From Saprospiraceae bacterium (GTDB taxonomy: Bacteria; Bacteroidota; Bacteroidia; Chitinophagales; Saprospiraceae): a DNA stretch of 64,000 nucleotides. The translations under genes and the position numbers were made by a program. How positions within the stretch are numbered: position 1 is the stretch's first letter; each line of letters begins with the position of its first letter. Location of the stretch: assembly GCA_026129545.1 (NCBI GenBank), contig JAHCHX010000001.1, forward strand, positions 3,379,001 to 3,443,000, in the 5' to 3' direction. The notes under the pieces were generated by a model. That model was not told the DNA's origin. It did no database searches and saw only the letters and a list, made by a program, of their open reading frames with translations. Shown here piece after piece: positions 46,099-54,307 of the stretch.

Positions 46099-46184
46099 AT
46101 TTTATTTTCAGGCGAATGGGACAATTCAATACACATGATATTTTGTGGGAAAAAGTGTTCGGACTATAGTGTGTATGCTCACCT

Positions 46185-46856
46185 CTATTGTTCAAGCATA
46201 TATGAAAAACTTATTAAAAAGTTGGTTGAGTTTGTTTTTAATCCTCCCATGTTAGAAGATTTGCTCAAATCATATAACCCCAAGTTGTTTCTTAACTCAC
46301 AAGAAATTGATGTTTTTTTTGTGACTGGCACGGAAATTCCCAACCCTGTAACTATACCTGTGTCAAATCTTTTGGTAAGATTTGTATCAGTAATAGTAGT
46401 GTCGGGGAAAAAATCAGACCACCTAGTTGAAAAGGTTAGTTTAGTCAGATATCCGAAATATGGCCCCGTGTTTAGAAAATATCTTACTTTCTTGCCAAAA
46501 GTTGCTCTCAATAATATAGAGGTTGACAAATAGTCAAAATTTGTGTGGACTTTGTATTTCGAAACCCCTTTGATATTCCCATCATCATCTGTCACCCGTA
46601 TCTTACCGGATGCAACAGTGCCTTTTCTTTCAAAGATAATATTTGTCCTGATAGAAAAGCCCTTGGGGAGATTGTATTGGAAAAATATTCCACCTGCAAA
46701 ACCGATGGTCGGATCGTTGATAGAATCATTGGCTGGATTCCCACGCATAAAAATCAAGCTTGGGCCACCTTCAATACCGAGAGCAGAATTGCCCGCTTGA
46801 GCAAACATTAACATTGGTAGCAGAAATACAAGGAAAAACAATGAAATGCCTTTCAT
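46185..46856 (-). CDS. PorT-family outer-membrane barrel protein
   Basis: 223 aa. I chose ATG 46856 (MKGISLFFLVFLLPMLMFAQ) because it gives the signal peptide; the frame opens 73 codons earlier, antisense-overlapping nothing but running into the propeller gene. Barrel strands: SALGIEGGPSLIFMRGN, GFAGGIFFQYNLPKGFSIRT, STSILLRATFGKKVRYFLNT and GPYFGYLTKL, the 'G.G....Y.......L...' pattern of OMP_b-brl_2 proteins. Last gene of the four-gene cassette. Likely structural or transport role in the outer membrane; the substrate is unknown. Confidence 0.8.
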   Translation of the reverse strand: MKGISLFFLVFLLPMLMFAQAGNSALGIEGGPSLIFMRGNPANDSINDPTIGFAGGIFFQYNLPKGFSIRTNIIFERKGTVASGKIRVTDDDGNIKGVSKYKVHTNFDYLSTSILLRATFGKKVRYFLNTGPYFGYLTKLTFSTRWSDFFPDTTITDTNLTKRFDTGIVTGLGISVPVTKKTSISCELRNNLGLYDLSKSSNMGGLKTNSTNFLISFSYMLEQ

Positions 46857-46887
46857 TTGAATATCAAAATGTAAGTTTGAAGAAAAT

Positions 46888-48159
46888 TTAATCGGGTAAT
46901 TTGATGCAAATAAGATATCGGTCATCGGTAGTATAAAGGTAGCCAAGTTGCTCATTGATAGCAATGCCCGTTGTAATACTGGAAGTTCCGTATTTTCCAG
47001 CATTGGGTGATTTTTCTTTCCAGATTGTTCTTCCATCCGAAACTCTGACGGCATGAAGTTTCCCGTCGCCACCACTTGCGAAATAGACGTTTCCCTTGTA
47101 GTATAGCATTTGTTTGCAATTGCCTCCGTGCCATTCGCTTTTCCATATTATGGAGCCGGTTTGGGGATTTAATGCATATAAGAACCCATAAGCAGTTTGC
47201 AAAATCAATTTTCCTTCTGCAAGCACCAAGGCTGATATCACCAAATGTTCCAAGTGGTTTTCAAATTTTCGCTGCCATAAAATTGCACCCGTGGCTATGT
47301 CTATACAAAAGAGTGTATAACCGCCTCGAAAATACAATTTACCGTCATGAATGACGGGATCACCCACACTTGAATTGCCATCCAAAGGCTCGGGATCATT
47401 GATGATCCACTCGTAGCGTTTTTGTGTGATGTTCCAAGCATAGAGGTCAAGTCGGTTGCCAAATGGGTAATCGAAATAAAACTGTCGGTTCTGAAAAAAA
47501 AGAATAGTGTCGCCATTGGGGCTTGGCAGTCGCGAGATTGATTCAAAAGAACCTGTGTAATTGCCATTTTGGCTCAGATTAAACAGTACTAACGTGTCCC
47601 AATTCGGCGATGCAAGGCAAGAACGTACCAATGACCACATCTCATTGAAAGGAGCATTGTTCCCGTAATGCGAATGAAATATTTGATTGTCGAAAACGGA
47701 TATTCTCGGTCCGCCGGAGCCTCCTTTTGTTTTTGTATCCGTTTTCCAAATAGTTGCCCCAGTCCCTGCGTTGACGACGAGAATATCATGATATGAGCAA
47801 ATCACTATTTCCCCGTTATGATATTCTAAATCTGGAATCAGTTCGCCGCCACTAATTTCTGCCGGGTCATCCCATGACCATTTCTCCGTCCCCGTTTGAC
47901 CATCGAACAAGCGCAGTATATCTTTCGCTCCTCCAAACATGGTGGTTATTAAAATATCGTTGCCAACAACCGTATGGTGTTTGCCATAACATCCATCGCT
48001 CGTATCACTTTTGAGGGGTTCTTGCCAAACCACCTCCAGCCCTTTTGCAACATTGCAGGTATCGCAGAGGACTAGGGGTGGGATAGGAAATAGAGACTCT
48101 TTTCGACAGTCAGACAGGAGCGAGCAAGCAATGAGCAGGAGAAAAATATTCATCCTCAT
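46888..48159 (-). CDS. PQQ-type beta-propeller lipoprotein
   Basis: 423 aa. A short leader MRMNIFLLLIACSLLSDCRK ends in a Cys suited to lipidation. Repeated blades of the PQQ_2 type: LRLFDGQTGTEKWSWDDPAE, ILVVNAGTGATIWKTDTKTK, LFCIDIATGAILWQRKFEN, LYALNPQTGSIIWKSEWHGG and AVRVSDGRTIWKEKSPN. Blades of this kind form a seven- or eight-bladed propeller, used as a scaffold (as in BamB) or, with bound PQQ, as a dehydrogenase; cofactor residues are not evident. 31 bp upstream of the barrel gene and 53 bp behind the hydrolase. Confidence 0.82.
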   Translation of the reverse strand: MRMNIFLLLIACSLLSDCRKESLFPIPPLVLCDTCNVAKGLEVVWQEPLKSDTSDGCYGKHHTVVGNDILITTMFGGAKDILRLFDGQTGTEKWSWDDPAEISGGELIPDLEYHNGEIVICSYHDILVVNAGTGATIWKTDTKTKGGSGGPRISVFDNQIFHSHYGNNAPFNEMWSLVRSCLASPNWDTLVLFNLSQNGNYTGSFESISRLPSPNGDTILFFQNRQFYFDYPFGNRLDLYAWNITQKRYEWIINDPEPLDGNSSVGDPVIHDGKLYFRGGYTLFCIDIATGAILWQRKFENHLEHLVISALVLAEGKLILQTAYGFLYALNPQTGSIIWKSEWHGGNCKQMLYYKGNVYFASGGDGKLHAVRVSDGRTIWKEKSPNAGKYGTSSITTGIAINEQLGYLYTTDDRYLICIKLPD

Positions 48160-48212
48160 ACATTTATGTTTTTGAGCGGGGCGCTTTGAACACAGCGCCC
48201 CATCGTTACGCG

Positions 48213-49889
48213 CTATTTCTTATCCGTGAAAAACCATGTGCCATGCATACCATCGAACAAATCTTGCAATGCTGTTTTAGTATTTTCGTCATTGCGCATC
48301 TGCATATGGCTGCTTCCTGGTAGGAGAACGGCTTTTGCACCGCCGCCCAAGCCGTCAGGGTACATAGATGCTGATTCGGCCAATACCACGCCGTCACTGG
48401 GCTTTTCCACATATACAGTCCCCAGCAAAGGTCGCCATTCACATTCTTCGATTAGGCCGCCTATTCCGAGCGGGGCGGTTTTGCATTCGTCCGGATTTTG
48501 AGTGGCGAATCCATTTAAATGCCAATCTGTCACCACCGTTCCGTCCGATTTTTTTATTCGGCACCAACATTCCCAGCCTGTCTGCTGAATGGTCGGTTCT
48601 AATGCTCCTATCAATACTTTGTAACGGTCATCGGAGGTTTCCCACCACTCAACGCCTTCTAGCCAGCCACGCTGAATATCCACTATCACACTTGAGTTGA
48701 GGATATTGAGGCTGCAGATACTGTCGAGGTTCAAGCCCATATCTTGACAAACTTGTTCAGCGCTGACATTCCCGCCAGCTATCTTCGACAAAATGAACGG
48801 TAGATTGTCGTTCAGTTTTTTCCAATGTGACGCACGGGTTTTGTACCGTATTCGGTTAGTGTCTGCAAAAGCGACAGTGATACTGTCTTTATTCGCTCCG
48901 AAATAGGTTTCATCGTTGGGGTCGTTCAGGAGATAATGCAATGTCCGCCAAAAAACGGGGTCGTCCTCTATTCCAAAGAAAGCAACTTTGTGGATGGATG
49001 AGCTGTCGGCGTTCAACTCTCCCAGTTCGGGCGCGCCTACTTTGTATTCCTGCGCAATTTTCTGGTCGAACTCATCAAAATATGACGTGTTCGGAATTAT
49101 GGTGGAAACTGTTGAGCAGAGCGAATCTGCCAATTTTTCTACCACGTTTCCCTTGAACAGGTATTTCAGCAAATACTTTGAAAGAATGAAAGGCGGAATT
49201 TGCGCAATGCCTACATCAATCATGGCATCTATTTCTCTCAACTTGCCCGAATTGAGTGCTTGGCAACCTTCCTCAAAAAACTGGGTAGCCAAATTAACGC
49301 CCGAACCATCAGGCAAAGCGTTGTTGATGATTTGAGCGCCTTGGTGAGCAGAACCAAAGGTGGCAATGCCTCCAAAGCGCCGCCTATCAAGCGAAAGCCC
49401 TGTATTGGCCACTTCATCGTAGTGCATATCGAGATATCGGCTAACCAAGCCGCCTTGACTATGCGCGATAATCATGTTCCTCAAACGGGCAGCAGTATCT
49501 TGCACCGGGCTTGCAAAAAACATATCGCTTTTTATCTTGACAGCCGCCGAGGAAAGCGAAGACTGGAACAAGCCGTAATCCATCCATCGTGAGGCTACTT
49601 TTCGCGCATCAAAGCCCGGGGCGACATTGTCCTGCACGGCGGCGCCTGCATCTTCCCATGCGCCAGCATTTCCTCCCAGGCCATGCATCCACCAGACAAT
49701 TCTGGTAGTGTCGCCATTGGGTGGCGAATACGGCAACGGGTCAAAAAGAGGCGGGTAGAACGGCAGTTTTTGGCGTTCTTTAAACCGAATGGCTTTTTCG
49801 TAAGGTATTTGCCGGCATTCGCTTTGCCCGCTTATGTCGTTGGCAGCAAAAACATGAAAAGCCAACATCAGGATGAAATATTTTTTCAT
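48213..49889 (-). CDS. Exported alpha/beta hydrolase (lipase/esterase-like)
   Basis: 558 aa with signal peptide MKKYFILMLAFHVFAANDIS. The alpha/beta-hydrolase core shows the oxyanion loop WWMHGLGGNAGAW (66-78) and the nucleophile elbow NMIIAHSQGGLVSRYLD with Ser144 (AHSQGG). The catalytic Asp/His are not certain; SSHMQMRND near the end may supply the His. The C-terminal half (CQDMGLNLDSICSLNILNSS, WECWCRIKKSDG) is Cys-containing and unrecognised. Probably an ester or lipid hydrolase acting outside the inner membrane. Third gene from the end of its cassette, apparently one operon with its neighbours. Confidence 0.78.
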   Translation of the reverse strand: MKKYFILMLAFHVFAANDISGQSECRQIPYEKAIRFKERQKLPFYPPLFDPLPYSPPNGDTTRIVWWMHGLGGNAGAWEDAGAAVQDNVAPGFDARKVASRWMDYGLFQSSLSSAAVKIKSDMFFASPVQDTAARLRNMIIAHSQGGLVSRYLDMHYDEVANTGLSLDRRRFGGIATFGSAHQGAQIINNALPDGSGVNLATQFFEEGCQALNSGKLREIDAMIDVGIAQIPPFILSKYLLKYLFKGNVVEKLADSLCSTVSTIIPNTSYFDEFDQKIAQEYKVGAPELGELNADSSSIHKVAFFGIEDDPVFWRTLHYLLNDPNDETYFGANKDSITVAFADTNRIRYKTRASHWKKLNDNLPFILSKIAGGNVSAEQVCQDMGLNLDSICSLNILNSSVIVDIQRGWLEGVEWWETSDDRYKVLIGALEPTIQQTGWECWCRIKKSDGTVVTDWHLNGFATQNPDECKTAPLGIGGLIEECEWRPLLGTVYVEKPSDGVVLAESASMYPDGLGGGAKAVLLPGSSHMQMRNDENTKTALQDLFDGMHGTWFFTDKK

Positions 49890-49931
49890 TGTATTTTCAT
49901 TTTTAAAAGTGAAAGTTATTAGGCAGTACGG

Positions 49932-51044
49932 TCAAAGTTTTACAAACTTGATTCTTTTGACAATGCCGCCCCTTTCCGTTTCCAAAAAGTAAACCCCTGG
50001 TTGCAAACTGCTGATTTCAATTTCAACCAAACCTGTGGCAAGTTCGGCTGTCTTCCGTACACTGCCAAATGTATCCACGAGCCTTGCTTGAGATGGGAAG
50101 TGTCCCTTATTGGTGGCGAGTTCAACTTTCAAGAAATCACTCGTTGGATTTGGGTAGATTTTTACAATCATTTCGTCAATGACTGGCTCGTTCCCTTGTA
50201 GATTGCCAAAACCAGCACTCCTTTCTCCGCCTCCCGTATTCCGTTGGATGTTGTAATTGTCATAACGTTGCGTCGCAACTCGCTCTACACACGCGCCACC
50301 GTAGAGCGTCTGATAGGTTCTCTGGATGACCAATCTAGGCACTGCTTCACCTGTGGCGGTTTCGCCAAAAATAGTTGTCATTTTACTTTGCAAGTCGCCT
50401 TCCCGATAGGTATTTCTTTCAATGACCCTCCCCGGAAAATCAAAAATTATTTCCATGTCATTTTTCTGTACTTTGGTTTTTCCGTTGCTGATCTCTTCAA
50501 CTTCAAACCCAAGTGCCTCAAATTCCGATATTGCTGAAGGCGACATCGAAGTTGCTTGCCCCAAAGACGAGGGTCGGGATACCCCCAGTAAACCGCCCAC
50601 CAGACGCAGGTTATTTTGAAAAACTTCAACATCGTAAAACTGCTCAGCATGAATCGTGTTCCCGAGAGAATCGAGCATTTTGACACCAGTTTTGTCAAAA
50701 ATCATCTTGTGGATAGGTCGAAACCAATCCGACAAATTTTCTCTTGGGTTCAAATAGGTGACTACTGTGGTCAAGTCGTCGTTTTCGTCAATGAATTTTT
50801 CTACATGCTCCTCCTCGTAGGATCTTCTGAACCGAAGTCGGTCAAGTTTTGTCAGAAATTGTGTGTCTGCGGCAGAGACCAAACTTACATACGACAAGGT
50901 CTTCAAATCGTAAGAAATCGTCATTATTGGATTTGTGGGAATCTGCTGTGCGTACCCACGGGCCAAATGAACGAAAAGGATGGTGAGAACGACCGCTGTC
51001 GCTCGAAACTCCCACCCTCGCAGAAAACAATTTTGTCTTTTCAT
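49932..51044 (-). CDS. T9SS-sorted exported protein of unknown function
   Basis: 370 aa from ATG 51044. The signal peptide contains TAVVLTILFVHLARGYAQQ; the frame opens 20 codons earlier inside the cassette end. The C-terminus is a T9SS type A domain: VKIYPNPTSDFLKVEL, later LQPGVYFLETERGG and KRIKFVKL. The central region (TFLTKLDRLRFRRSYEEEHV-like segment, RPIHKMIFDKTGVKMLDSLG, NDMEIIFDFPGRVIERNTY) is not recognised. First gene of a four-gene, 5.1-kb cassette; it starts 44 bp from the cassette boundary. Confidence 0.8.
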   Translation of the reverse strand: MKRQNCFLRGWEFRATAVVLTILFVHLARGYAQQIPTNPIMTISYDLKTLSYVSLVSAADTQFLTKLDRLRFRRSYEEEHVEKFIDENDDLTTVVTYLNPRENLSDWFRPIHKMIFDKTGVKMLDSLGNTIHAEQFYDVEVFQNNLRLVGGLLGVSRPSSLGQATSMSPSAISEFEALGFEVEEISNGKTKVQKNDMEIIFDFPGRVIERNTYREGDLQSKMTTIFGETATGEAVPRLVIQRTYQTLYGGACVERVATQRYDNYNIQRNTGGGERSAGFGNLQGNEPVIDEMIVKIYPNPTSDFLKVELATNKGHFPSQARLVDTFGSVRKTAELATGLVEIEISSLQPGVYFLETERGGIVKRIKFVKL

Positions 51045-51087
51045 GTCAGAAAGATTTAGTGGTGAAGAGATATTTATTCGTATGATT

Positions 51088-51160
51088 GGACACAACGGTG
51101 GCATGGACGACGTGGCGGCGGTTTATCCGGCGGCATGTCCGGCCATGCATAGTTAGTGGC
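51088..51160 (-). repeat. attC-like site M
   Basis: GGACACAAC, arms GCATGG ... CCATGC, then GTTAGTGGC. Confidence 0.75.
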
Positions 51161-51196
51161 ATTCCCTTTTAGGCCTTCCGGTGTCGTTGCCGCTAA
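51096..51196 (-). repeat. Gene-less 101-bp mini-cassette, copy 4
   Basis: Direct tandem neighbour of copy 5; differs from it visibly at one base after CGG (T against C). Confidence 0.85.
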
Positions 51197-51261
51197 CGGC
51201 GGCATGGACGACGTGGCGGCGGTTTATCCGGCGGCATGTCCGGCCATGCATAGTTAGTGGC
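51189..51261 (-). repeat. attC-like site N (right-most)
   Basis: GCCGCTAAC, arms GCATGG ... CCATGC, then GTTAGTGGC. Confidence 0.75.
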
Positions 51262-51297
51262 ATTCCCTTTTAGGCCTTCCGGTGTCGTTGCCGCTAA
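51197..51297 (-). repeat. Gene-less 101-bp mini-cassette, copy 5 (array edge)
   Basis: Ends with GCCGCTAAC at 51290-51298, followed by TCTTC instead of another palindrome. This is where an attI-like joint would be. Confidence 0.85.
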
Positions 51298-51347
51298 CTC
51301 TTCTTTCCCGTCACCCCTAATTGACGGTTAAATTCGCTTTGTCGCCC

Positions 51348-51399
51348 GCCGGGGTTGCGTGTATCCAACTCGAATCGGCTGGATACACGCAACCCCGGC
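51348..51399. repeat. Perfect 20-bp-arm palindrome beside the array edge
   Basis: Arms GCCGGGGTTGCGTGTATC-CA and exact complement around a 12-nt loop, 50 bp outside the last cassette. No T tract on either side. It might be a recombination or regulatory structure. Confidence 0.6.
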
Positions 51400-51402
51400 C
51401 AC

Positions 51403-51446
51403 AAAAAAAACGCAGCGTGCCGGACTATGCGTGCCGGCAAGCTGCG
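51403..51446 (-). terminator. Intrinsic terminator facing the cassette array
   Basis: Stem CGCAGC-TTGCCGG / CCGGCA-CGCTGCG (12 of 13 paired) followed on the minus strand by eight T. It lies about 90 nt downstream of the promoter at 51502-51531. Confidence 0.8.
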
Positions 51447-51501
51447 CTTGAGAATGTTGGCGGGGCGAGGCAGATTGTCCATGAGAGGTTCCTTTGACGG
51501 G

Positions 51502-51531
51502 CAAAAATAAGCGTGTTGGTCATATCTCCAA
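51502..51531 (-). promoter_or_regulatory. Bacteroidota promoter TTG-N19-TATTTTTG facing the array
   Basis: On the minus strand TTG (51531-51529), 19 bp, then TATTTTTG (51509-51502), an exact match to the TTG-N17-23-TAnnTTTG consensus. Transcription would run toward the cassettes, but the terminator at 51446-51403 follows within ~90 nt. An ATG at 51482 opens a frame (MDNLPRPANILKRSLP) that runs through the terminator hairpin. Confidence 0.65.
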
Positions 51532-51552
51532 ATCATCCAAGAGGCTTTTTAC

Positions 51553-51653
51553 GCTTTGATTCGCCGGGGTTTGTCGGTTGAGCATGATTGACATTCTTGA
51601 TTTTGAGTAAATTGCGCTTTTAGCTATGCTCCAAACTTGGTGCCGCGAAGTAT
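51553..51653 (+). repeat. Dispersed ~95-bp repeat, copy 1
   Basis: Contains TTGATTCGCCGGGGTTTGTC, CTTGATTTTGAGTAAATTGC and ATGCTCCAAACTTGG followed by a GCCGCGAAGTATG end. Related copies at 56761-56858 and 61287-61384, all intergenic. Confidence 0.65.
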
Positions 51654-51773
51654 GTTTCTTCCCCTGCTGACGCAAGACTCAATCGCTGCGTGAGGGATTC
51701 ATGCAGCCTTGCCAAAGACGAGCCAATACTTGGCACGAGACGGAATCCAGTGCCAATCCCGTGGCACCCAAAC

Positions 51774-51803
51774 AAAAAGGCAGCGCCCGCGAGGTGCGCT
51801 GCC
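51774..51803 (-). terminator. recA intrinsic terminator
   Basis: Stem GGCAGCGC / GCGCTGCC with a 9-nt loop, then five T on the minus strand, 30 bp after the recA stop. Confidence 0.8.
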
Positions 51804-51832
51804 CAGAATATTTTTGTGGTGGCGAGTTGGCT

Positions 51833-52903
51833 TTAAAAATCATCGTCCTCTTCGTCGCCTGCGGGTATTGCCACGACGGCAGCGGCTCCTTGTTTCACGG
51901 GGCCTGACATCAGTTTTTCCTTGATTTTTTGCTCGATTTCGGCGGCCATCTCCGGGTTGTCGAGCATGAATTGCTTGGCGGCATCGCGTCCCTGTGCGAT
52001 TTTAGCGCCATTGTAGCTGTACCAAGCGCCGCTTTTCTGAATCACATCATAGTCGGCGCCCACGTCTACGATTTCGCCGGCTTTGGAAATGCCTTCGCCA
52101 AAAATGATGTCGAATTGGGCCACACGAAATGGCGGTGCGAGTTTGTTTTTCACCACTTTCACTTTTACCTGATTGCCTACCACGTTGCCATCCTTATCCT
52201 TCATCGCAGCGCCGCTTTTGCGAATGTCGAGCCGCACGGAGGCATAAAATTTTAGCGCGTTGCCACCGGTGGTGGTCTCTGGGTTGCCGAACATGACGCC
52301 GATTTTTTCGCGCAACTGGTTGATGAAGATGCAGCAGCAGCCCGTGCGACCGATATTGGCCGTCATCTTGCGCATGGCTTGGCTCATGAGACGGGCTTGA
52401 AGGCCCATTTTGGAATCGCCCATTTCGCCTTCGATTTCGGCACGGGGCACGAGGGCAGCCACCGAGTCTATCACGAGGATGTCGACCGCGCCGGAGCGGA
52501 TGAGGTTCTCGGCGATTTCGAGCGCCTGCTCACCGTTGTCGGGCTGGCTGATGAGCAGGTTGTTCACATCCACGCCCAGCGCCTCGGCGTAGAAGCGGTC
52601 GAAGGCGTGCTCGGCATCCACGATGGCTGCGATGCCTCCTTTCTTTTGGCACTCGGCGATGGCGTGGATGGCAAGGGTGGTTTTGCCCGATGATTCGGGG
52701 CCGTAGATTTCGATGATGCGTCCTTTGGGGTAGCCATTGCAGCCAAGCGCCATGTCGAGGCCGAGCGAGCCGGATGGGATGGTCTCCACTTCGATGGCTT
52801 GTTTGTCGCCCAGACGCATGATGGTGCCTTTGCCGTACGTTTTGTCGAGGCGGTCAATGGTGGTTTGGAGGGTCTTGAGTTTACTTTCTCTATCGTCTGC
52901 CAT
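51833..52903 (-). CDS. recA: Recombinase RecA
   Basis: DNA-dependent ATPase that forms the strand-exchange filament in homologous recombination. 356 aa from ATG 52903 ([20 protein letters not shown]); the open frame extends 32 codons further but the family starts here. Key motifs: Walker [10 protein letters not shown] (~65-73), Walker [13 protein letters not shown], the L1/L2 region and [28 protein letters not shown], and an acidic C-terminus (GDEEDDDF) that modulates DNA binding. Length and motifs are normal. Single gene with its own terminator at 51774-51803 and a promoter about 120 bp upstream. Confidence 0.98.
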   Translation of the reverse strand: MADDRESKLKTLQTTIDRLDKTYGKGTIMRLGDKQAIEVETIPSGSLGLDMALGCNGYPKGRIIEIYGPESSGKTTLAIHAIAECQKKGGIAAIVDAEHAFDRFYAEALGVDVNNLLISQPDNGEQALEIAENLIRSGAVDILVIDSVAALVPRAEIEGEMGDSKMGLQARLMSQAMRKMTANIGRTGCCCIFINQLREKIGVMFGNPETTTGGNALKFYASVRLDIRKSGAAMKDKDGNVVGNQVKVKVVKNKLAPPFRVAQFDIIFGEGISKAGEIVDVGADYDVIQKSGAWYSYNGAKIAQGRDAAKQFMLDNPEMAAEIEQKIKEKLMSGPVKQGAAAVVAIPAGDEEDDDF

Positions 52904-53021
52904 AGGTTGAGGGTAAAGTAAGAAATGAGTGAAGGTGAGAGCGAGGGTTGTTTGGTTGTCAGTTGTCTCGGTGTTCGGGGTGTGGGCACTTTTGAGCACG
53001 AGTTTGAATTGAAACAGGCGA

Positions 53022-53048
53022 CAAAAGTAAACAAAATGTGTTTAACAA
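53022..53048 (-). promoter_or_regulatory. recA promoter candidate (TTG-N16-TACTTTTG)
   Basis: On the minus strand TACTTTTG (53029-53022) matches TAnnTTTG; TTG (53048-53046) stands 16 bp upstream, one short of the usual range. It predicts a ~110-nt leader. Confidence 0.5.
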
Positions 53049-53121
53049 AAAGTTTTTTGAGACGATTTTTTCAAAAAAGTTTTAAATAGCGGGTGTTGCG
53101 GACAAATTTAAGGCATTTTGC

Positions 53122-54009
53122 TCAATCGTTCAACCGCGCCACCATGATGCCCACTTGCCCTTTTTGCGATATCACATATTGTGGCAAGGGCTGCCCCGAC
53201 ACGATGACCTTTTTGGCGAGGGACGAGGCGTGTAGCAGGTGTACCCGCCCGTTTTTCCTAACGGCAAAGCCTTGATGCGCTATGTCGAGGTCGGGTTTGG
53301 CGGAGGTGAGCATGATGAGGTCTCCGTCTTTTAGTAGGTGTTCCATGGCAGCCACTTTTGACTGTGGGATGAAGTACCAATCGTGTGCGTTGATGCGCTG
53401 CTCGGCGGCTTTGATTTCGCGCAGCACTTTCGCATTTTTAATCTGGGGGTACTGGGTTGGCCGGGCGGTGATGTAGCCGATTGTTTTTTTGTTTGGGATG
53501 CCGCCCATTTCTTTGGTCAGGTCGCGCAGATGCCTGTTTTTTTCGGCTTGGAGCAGCCATTCCGAAAAATAGTGTAGGCGCGAACCATATCCATCCACTT
53601 GGCCGTCGCGGTATCGGAGTTGCCGCAGGTGCGATTGGTACGCTGCAAAATCCCCTTGCCCCGTCTGGGCGATGGCGAGACAGTTCTCCATCAAGGTCCA
53701 GCAGTCCAATTGACGCAAGTTGACGACGAGTTGCTCCGTTGGGTTTTGGTCAAGTGTGCCACCGACGTAGGGGGTTCCCAAAAAAGAATGGGCGATAGCG
53801 AGGGTTTTTGATGGCAGGGTTTTCTCAGGTGCCGCCATTTTTTGTTTTTCCAAAAAAATAAGCGAATCGCGTTGGGTCGCGGCGAGGGTGTTAGGCTCCG
53901 TGGTGGAGGCTACTTTGGGTTGCGCGGCATCGGTGGGCAGCATGGCGAAAGCCCACCACCCCAATCCGACCCACGACAGGAACCATGTTTGCTTGCGGGC
54001 TGTATTCAT
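53122..54009 (-). CDS. DUF1460 protein, N-acetylmuramoyl-L-alanine amidase-like
   Basis: 295 aa with a membrane signal (TWFLSWVGLGWWAFAMLPTD). The fold is the DUF1460 branch of NlpC/P60-type cysteine hydrolases: LAIAHSFLGTPYVGGTLDQN, then LVVNLRQLDCWTLMENCLAI with the presumed catalytic Cys in LDCWT, and later DLDIAHQGFAVRKNGRVHLL with the His in IAHQG, followed by LLHASSLAKKVIVS. Members cleave wall peptides or the amide at MurNAc in the periplasm. A TAAGTTTG -7-like box lies only 5 bp before the ATG, so the real start could be slightly downstream. Monocistronic. Confidence 0.85.
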   Translation of the reverse strand: MNTARKQTWFLSWVGLGWWAFAMLPTDAAQPKVASTTEPNTLAATQRDSLIFLEKQKMAAPEKTLPSKTLAIAHSFLGTPYVGGTLDQNPTEQLVVNLRQLDCWTLMENCLAIAQTGQGDFAAYQSHLRQLRYRDGQVDGYGSRLHYFSEWLLQAEKNRHLRDLTKEMGGIPNKKTIGYITARPTQYPQIKNAKVLREIKAAEQRINAHDWYFIPQSKVAAMEHLLKDGDLIMLTSAKPDLDIAHQGFAVRKNGRVHLLHASSLAKKVIVSGQPLPQYVISQKGQVGIMVARLND

Positions 54010-54307
54010 GGGGCAAACTTAGAAACTGTTTCAATACTCCATCGCGGTGGTGCGGCATGAACGCATTGGCTCTTAAAAACATTTTTTTAGCGCGTCTTTT
54101 GCATCTGGCCGCGACTGACAAACTGCATGAGCAGCGACTTTTCCGATGAAATACCCGACAAGCGACCATTTTTTTTTGGAATAAAAATTTTTTAGTCAAT
54201 ACTTTGTGCCGTCGGGCTGTTTGCAGCGTCCTACTAATCAAAATTGCCGTCTAAGTGTTTCAGTAAAAAAACACGAAACGGCGCTCACAATCCTGTGCAT
54301 ACTCAAC

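Noticed and set aside
51088..51298. Tandem 101-bp repeats as a possible CRISPR array
   Set aside because: Units are directly adjacent without unique spacers and contain the attC-like palindrome; the same unit is found singly elsewhere.
51294..51833. A degenerate integrase gene between the array and recA
   Set aside because: No frame there shows tyrosine-recombinase motifs (R...HxLRH...Y); only the promoter, hairpins and a dispersed repeat are present.
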